64,000 bases of DNA from Massilia sp. CFBP 13721 (GTDB lineage: Bacteria; Pseudomonadota; Gammaproteobacteria; Burkholderiales; Burkholderiaceae_D), in the NCBI RefSeq assembly GCF_014842025.1, contig NZ_JACYUY010000003.1, positions 212,051 through 276,050 on the forward strand, in the 5' to 3' direction. Under the pieces are notes generated by a model. That model was given only the letters and a program-made list of their open reading frames with translations, was not told the DNA's origin and did no database searches. The position numbers and the translations under genes were made by a program. Of the stretch, positions 58,687-64,000 are shown in pieces; position 1 is the first letter of the stretch; each line of letters starts with the position of its first letter.

Positions 58687-59031
58687 GCGAATTCCAGTAG
58701 GAAAAACCCTAATTTTGCCAATGAAATGAAGGACTTAGCGCGTAACGCTGAAGTAGTCTCAAGAGAAAATCTCTCAGTAAATTAAGCACTTAGCGTAAAG
58801 AGTGAATGTCTTACCTCATCTAGACAGGTAGGTCACATTGTTGCAATTAGGAAAATTAATCCGTAAATACGCCTTGTATTTTGGCAACGGGAATCGACCT
58901 GTTCCGTATTGGAGAAAAATTGCGGATTCATGCCGGACGGGTTAGGATTTCTCATCGCCCGGCAGTTTGGTAAGACGGGCGCTGCAGTGCTGAATTTTGC
59001 GGAATGTTGCCGAATTACAAGGAGTGCTCTT
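58687..59031. other. AT-rich gap between mraZ promoter and the AAA gene
   Basis: Part of a 472-base divergent intergenic region. It is clearly richer in A/T than the genes. ACTTAGCG occurs twice about 55 bp apart (near 58733 and 58790), each followed shortly by GTAA. It must hold the promoter of the AAA gene. No small gene was recognised. Confidence 0.45.
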
Positions 59032-59982
59032 GTGAGTCTGACCATCGCGCGAACCCGTACCGTCTACGACCTGCTCGACGTGCAGGATGCCCTCGACCGC
59101 AGCCGCGGACGCTCGCCCGAACTCGACGCCTTCTACGAACGCATGCTGGGCGCCGGCCCGGAGCGTTTCATCACCACCCCCTCTTCGCTCGACGCCCTGT
59201 CCCCGCTGCTCGAGGAATGCCCGAATTTCGATGCCGTGCTCGACGATCTGGCGCGTTACCTGCGCCTGGCCCACGCCGGCAACAAGGGGTTCAACGTCAT
59301 GCCGATCCTGCTGCTGGGCGGGCCGGGTGTGGGTAAAACCCATTTCGCCAGGCGCCTGGCGCGCGCGATGGGCACCGACTGCGAATTGATCAGCATGAAC
59401 GCGCTGTCGGCCGGCTTCGTCATCACCGGCAGCTCGGCCAGCTGGCGCGGCGCCAAGTGCGGCAAGGTCGCCGAGCGCCTGGTGCGCGGCCAGTACGCCA
59501 ACCCGGTGGTCGTGCTCGACGAAGTGGAAAAGGCGAGCGGCTCCTCGCAGTCCGATCCGCTGGCGGCGCTGTACCAGTTGCTGGAACCGGAAACCGCGCA
59601 AGCCTTCCGCGACGAATTCATCGACGTCGAAATCGACGCCAGCCAGATCTTCTGGGTGCTGACAGCCAATTCCACCGACGGCATCCCGGCGCCGCTGCTG
59701 AACCGGATGGCGGTCTACGAAGTACCGGCGCCGACGCCTGAGCAATCAGCCGGCATCGCCCAGCGCATGTACACGGACCTGCTGGTCGAACTGAACCTGC
59801 CCGGCTTCGACGCCCGCCTGCCCGATGCCGTGCTCGACCGGCTGGCGCCGATCGCCCCGCGCGACTTGCGCAAGACCCTGCTCGACAGCCTGGGCTATGC
59901 GGTAGCTGATGGACGCGCCCACGTCACTGCGGACGACGTGCGCCTGCGGATCGCGCCGGGACGGGGACGCATCGGGTTCTAA
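59032..59982 (+). CDS. AAA ATPase, Lon-like motor domain without protease
   Basis: 316-aa AAA protein. The N-terminal 85 residues are helical; the ATPase domain has Walker A GGPGVGKT at 96-103, Walker B VVVLDEVEK at 159-167, sensor-1 WVLTANSTDGIPAPLLNRM and a C-terminal lid (about 250-300). The closest known pattern is the Lon motor, yet no Ser-Lys protease domain follows. The GTG at 59032 was chosen because AAGGAG lies 7 nt upstream; codons before it are AT-rich and non-coding. Function unknown; probably a remodelling factor. It is divergent from the dcw cluster. Confidence 0.83.
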   Translation: MSLTIARTRTVYDLLDVQDALDRSRGRSPELDAFYERMLGAGPERFITTPSSLDALSPLLEECPNFDAVLDDLARYLRLAHAGNKGFNVMPILLLGGPGVGKTHFARRLARAMGTDCELISMNALSAGFVITGSSASWRGAKCGKVAERLVRGQYANPVVVLDEVEKASGSSQSDPLAALYQLLEPETAQAFRDEFIDVEIDASQIFWVLTANSTDGIPAPLLNRMAVYEVPAPTPEQSAGIAQRMYTDLLVELNLPGFDARLPDAVLDRLAPIAPRDLRKTLLDSLGYAVADGRAHVTADDVRLRIAPGRGRIGF

Positions 59983-60046
59983 ACCGGCTCTCCACGAGAC
60001 GGCAGGCGGCGCTAGAATGAGGTCATACCGTCAACCAGAGAGCCCC

Positions 60047-60748
60047 ATGAGCGAATTCGCCTTTACGCCACCCGCCACGCCATCCCTTGCCGTCTTCGGC
60101 AGCAGCGCTCGCTTCCCGATCCGCCGCGTCTTCTGCGTCGGCCGCAATTACGCGACCCACGCGCGCGAAATGGGCAGCGACCCGGACCGCGAGCCGCCGT
60201 TCTTCTTCACCAAGCCGGCCGACGCGGTCGTGCCCGCCGAAGGCGCCCTGCCCTATCCGCCGGCGACGCAAGACCTGCACCACGAGATCGAGCTGGTCGT
60301 CGCCCTGCGCAGCGGCGGCGCCGACATTCCGGCCGACGAGGCATTGAGTAAAGTGTGGGGCTACGGCGTCGGCATCGACCTGACCCGGCGCGACATGCAA
60401 GCCGTGGCCAAGGATGCCGGCCGGCCGTGGGACATGGCCAAGGGCTTCGATGCGTCCGCGCCCTGCACCCCGCTGCGTCCGGTCAGCGCCTTTGGCCATC
60501 CGACCGAGGACGCCTGCATCCGCATCCTGGTGAATGGCGACGTGCGCCAGGACGGCTGCCTCAACGAGATGATCTGGCCGATCGCCGACATCATCAGCCA
60601 CTTGTCGCGCCTGGTGACGCTGGCGCCGGGAGACCTGATCTTCACCGGCACGCCGGGCGGCGTCGGCGCCTTGCAGCCGGGCGACCGGGTGCATGGCGAG
60701 GTGGCGGGGGTTGATGAATTCGATCTGGAGATCGTCGAGAAGGCGTAA
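60047..60748 (+). CDS. Fumarylacetoacetate hydrolase family protein
   Basis: 233-aa FAH-fold enzyme of the small group acting on acylpyruvates or oxaloacetate. Seen: RVFCVGRNYATHAREMG at the start of the fold, PFFFTKPADAVV, the metal ligands in HHEIELVVAL (Glu-x-Glu) and the later Asp in GYGVGIDLTRRDMQ, and TGTPGGVGALQPGD. The ATG at 60047 was chosen since AGAGAG precedes it. Substrate unknown. A REP pair starts two bases after the stop. Confidence 0.9.
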   Translation: MSEFAFTPPATPSLAVFGSSARFPIRRVFCVGRNYATHAREMGSDPDREPPFFFTKPADAVVPAEGALPYPPATQDLHHEIELVVALRSGGADIPADEALSKVWGYGVGIDLTRRDMQAVAKDAGRPWDMAKGFDASAPCTPLRPVSAFGHPTEDACIRILVNGDVRQDGCLNEMIWPIADIISHLSRLVTLAPGDLIFTGTPGGVGALQPGDRVHGEVAGVDEFDLEIVEKA

Positions 60749-60750
60749 TC

Positions 60751-60831
60751 CGGTGGGCGCCCTGTGCCCACGCGGATATATGCGCTAACACGATGCATGC
60801 TTCACGCGTGGGCTCGGGGCGCCCACCCTAC
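60751..60831. repeat. REP pair, left end incomplete
   Basis: The right REP ends in the normal CCACCCTAC. The left REP keeps GGTGGGC and CCCACGCGG but has lost its GTAG (CCGG instead). 81 bp. The leftward PH-like gene takes its TAG stop codon from the GTAG of the right REP. Confidence 0.75.
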
Positions 60832-61342
60832 ATCCCGCGCAGCGTTGAGAGGAATTGTTCAGGCTCCTCCACGCTGATCAGCAGCGACGGCCCGCTCCGC
60901 GCCGGCAGGTACACCACCCGGCTGCGGTCGGTCAGCAACGCAAACATCGCGCCGCCGCCCTGGCGCGCAAACCGTCCAGCCACATAGCCCGGCAGCCGGA
61001 TGCCGGTGCTGCGCACCCCCAATCGGGCCTCGGCCATCGATCCATACGTGCCGGCGCGCGCCCGCGCCAGGTCGAACTCGCCGATGGGGCGCGCCTCCTG
61101 GAAGAAATGCGCGGCGTGCACGATGACCTTGCCGTCCTCGATGCGCAGCGCACTGTCCGACATCGTATAGCCCAGCGCCGTCGTGAGCGGCACGATCAGC
61201 AGCGCGGCCCGGACCACGTTGCGCAGGGTACGTGCCGGGCCGTCGCGGCGCAGCACCAGCAGCGGCGTGGCGATCACGACTAACGCGATGATGAACAGCG
61301 CCCAGTACACGCGGCGATCGACCGCGGCAATCTCGAACGCCA

Positions 61343-61343
<1 letters not shown>
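60828..61343 (-). CDS. PH-like domain membrane protein
   Basis: 171 aa. Two hydrophobic segments near residues 14-31 (YWALFIIALVVIATPLLVL) and 42-58 (VVRAALLIVPLTTALGY) precede a soluble beta-rich part with LRIEDGKVIVHAAHFFQEARPI and STGIRLPGYVAGRFARQGGGAMFALLTDRSRVVYLPA, which looks like a bacterial PH domain. The ATG at 61343 overlaps the glpK stop by one base, suggesting coupling. No function known. The last codon and stop come from a REP element. Confidence 0.68.
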
Positions 61344-62842
<1,499 letters not shown>

Positions 62843-62865
62843 GCGTCCTCCGCTGTAGTCAGTGT

Positions 62866-63214
62866 AAAGCAGGCCGATAGGCCGGATTCTGTGTAGTGGT
62901 CTCCCTTGCGGGACGCCCCTATGACAGCCATTCCTCTAGGCGCCGAATTACTCCGGCGCTCAAGCTTCCTACCCGCACGCTCCGCGAGCAACATCAACGC
63001 GTGCCTATTTGGAATTGCTCCGAGTGGAGGTTACCGCGTTTCACCGTAACTGAATACGCTCGTCTCTGTGGCCCTATTCCTCGCCTTATACCACTGGCTT
63101 GCGCCAGCGGCTTTCGGCGGACGGCCGTTAACCGTCACCCCGCTCTGTGGAGTCCGGACCTTCCTCCCGCCGGCACCTTGCGGCACCAGCCAGCGGCTGT
63201 CTGGCCTGCTTCAC
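62866..63214 (-). ncRNA. rnpB: RNase P RNA, bacterial class A
   Basis: Catalytic RNA that removes the 5' leaders of pre-tRNAs. Read leftward it begins GTGAAGCAGGCCAGACAGCC, then has the P4-core segment GGAAGGTCCGGACTCC, the conserved ACGGTGAAACGCGGTAACC loop, the second core segment AGAGGAATGGCTGTC and the closing ACAGAATCCGGCCTATCGG. The 5' GAAGCAGGCC pairs with GGCCTGCTTTAC near the 3' end (P1). Length about 350 nt is normal for class A. The exact ends are estimated to within a few bases. Confidence 0.95.
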
Positions 63215-63221
63215 GGGGTGC

Positions 63222-63227
63222 ATTGTA
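63222..63227 (-). promoter_or_regulatory. -10 element of rnpB
   Basis: TACAAT on the minus strand, 7 bases before the first G of the RNA, the right distance for the start at about 63214. No good -35 hexamer was found. Confidence 0.5.
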
Positions 63228-63352
63228 ACCGATGCGCATACGCGCCGCCATTTCTGAAAATCGGTGTCGCCATTTGAAAAGCCCGGCGCGCAACGATTGC
63301 ATAGAATGCCACGATGCCCGGCGCGGCCGGGGAACCAAAAGGATGACGCACA

Positions 63353-64000
63353 TGACGCACCCCTCCCGCACCGGCGGCCAGATCCTGGTCGATGCACTGC
63401 ACGTCCACGGCGTCGACACCGCCTTCGGCGTGCCCGGCGAAAGCTATCTCGACGTGCTCGACGCGCTGCACGATTCCGAGATCCGCTTCGTCATCAACCG
63501 CCAGGAAGGGGGCGCCGCCTTCATGGCCGAGGCCTATGGCAAGATGACCGGCAAGCCCGGCATCTGTTTCGTCACCCGCGGTCCCGGCGCCACCAATGCC
63601 TCGATCGGCGTGCACACGGCCTACCAGGACTCGACGCCGCTGATCCTGTTTATCGGCCAGGTCGGCAACGACTTCATCGACCGCGAAGCCTTCCAGGAAA
63701 TCGACTACCGCCGCATGTACGGGCAAATGGCGAAATGGGTGGCGCAGATCGACCGCGCCGACCGCATCCCCGAATACATGGCGCGCGCGTTCCAGGTCGC
63801 GACCAGCGGCCGTCCCGGTCCGGTGGTGCTGGCGCTGCCGGAAGACATGCTGGTCGAGACCGCGCAGGTGGCGGACACGCGCCGCTACCAGCCGGTGCAG
63901 GCCGCGCCCTCCTCCGCGCAAATAGACGCCCTGCGCGCCATGCTGGCGCAAGCGCAGCGTCCGATCGTGCTGCTGGGCGGCGGCACCTGGAATGCGCAAG
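63353..64000 (+). CDS. Thiamine-diphosphate-dependent enzyme (acetolactate synthase-like), start only
   Basis: 216 codons before the window ends. The fold is the N-terminal Pyr domain and part of the middle domain of ThDP enzymes: FGVPGESYLDVLDAL, Glu52 in INRQEGGAAFMAEAYG (activates the cofactor), GICFVTRGPGATNA and GRPGPVVLALPEDML. The family includes acetolactate synthase, glyoxylate carboligase and related lyases. No ilvN-type gene is visible on this side, so the product may be one of the catabolic or unassigned members. AAGGATG precedes the ATG at 63353; an in-frame ATG at 63344 is too close to it. Confidence 0.85.

Overview
The window is high-GC chromosomal DNA that fits a beta-proteobacterium of the Burkholderiales, most likely an Oxalobacteraceae/Massilia-type organism. 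This rests on the GC-rich codon use, the gene order mraZ-rsmH-ftsL-ftsI-murE-murF-mraY-murD-ftsW-murG-murC-ddlB-ftsQ-ftsA-ftsZ, then a peroxiredoxin, lpxC, a DUF721 gene and secA, and the neighbouring argJ / AAA ATPase / NUDIX / yacG / zapD / coaE / pilD genes. MurE carries the DNPR motif of the meso-diaminopimelate-adding enzyme, so the cell is Gram-negative with DAP-type murein. The family-level name is an inference from synteny; no 16S gene is present.

Layout. 1-10.4 kb: the start of a TonB-dependent receptor and a purine catabolic block: exported adenosine deaminase-like protein, guaD, xdhC, xdhB, xdhA, puuE, and divergent uraH. 10.5-14.7 kb: an orphan ClpP-like protein and a three-gene set of porin, small phosphate-binding-type periplasmic protein and chemoreceptor. 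15-18 kb: pilB and pilC. 18-25 kb: an accessory block (M1 aminopeptidase lipoprotein, TetR/SDR pair, aminotransferase, RelE-like toxin with HTH antitoxin, RES toxin with Xre/MbcA/ParS antitoxin) that separates pilC from pilD. 25-32.4 kb: pilD, coaE, zapD, yacG, a YidD-like gene, then on the other strand dadA, a NUDIX hydrolase, a DUF815 ATPase and argJ. 32.7-34.5 kb: two exported murein hydrolases. 34.7-41 kb: secA, DUF721, lpxC, an EamA transporter and a peroxiredoxin. 41.4-58.7 kb: the complete dcw division and cell-wall cluster, read leftward from a promoter that overlaps four 10-bp MraZ boxes. 59-64 kb: an AAA ATPase, a fumarylacetoacetase-family enzyme, a PH-like membrane protein, glpK, RNase P RNA (rnpB) and the start of a thiamine-diphosphate enzyme.

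How the genes work together. Guanine and adenosine would be deaminated, xanthine/hypoxanthine oxidised by XdhAB (matured by XdhC), and the urate products opened by UraH and PuuE. Urate oxidase and the OHCU decarboxylase are not in the window. The dcw genes are tightly coupled by 1- to 4-nt overlaps and make lipid II and the divisome; SecA, LpxC and ZapD sit in the same neighbourhood, as is usual in this group.

The most unusual feature is a dispersed family of about eleven loci of REP-type palindromes. Each has a GTAG tetranucleotide next to a stem-loop, and most are inverted pairs of about 80-170 bp, as in REPINs. One pair lies inside xdhC and is translated in frame, adding 43 residues between the two domains of the protein. 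No RAYT transposase is visible here. Other points worth a second look are the split pil operon carrying two adjacent toxin-antitoxin pairs, a low-GC3 patch inside rsmH, the long Xre-type antitoxin, the Cys-rich YidD paralogue and the porin/binding-protein/chemoreceptor module.
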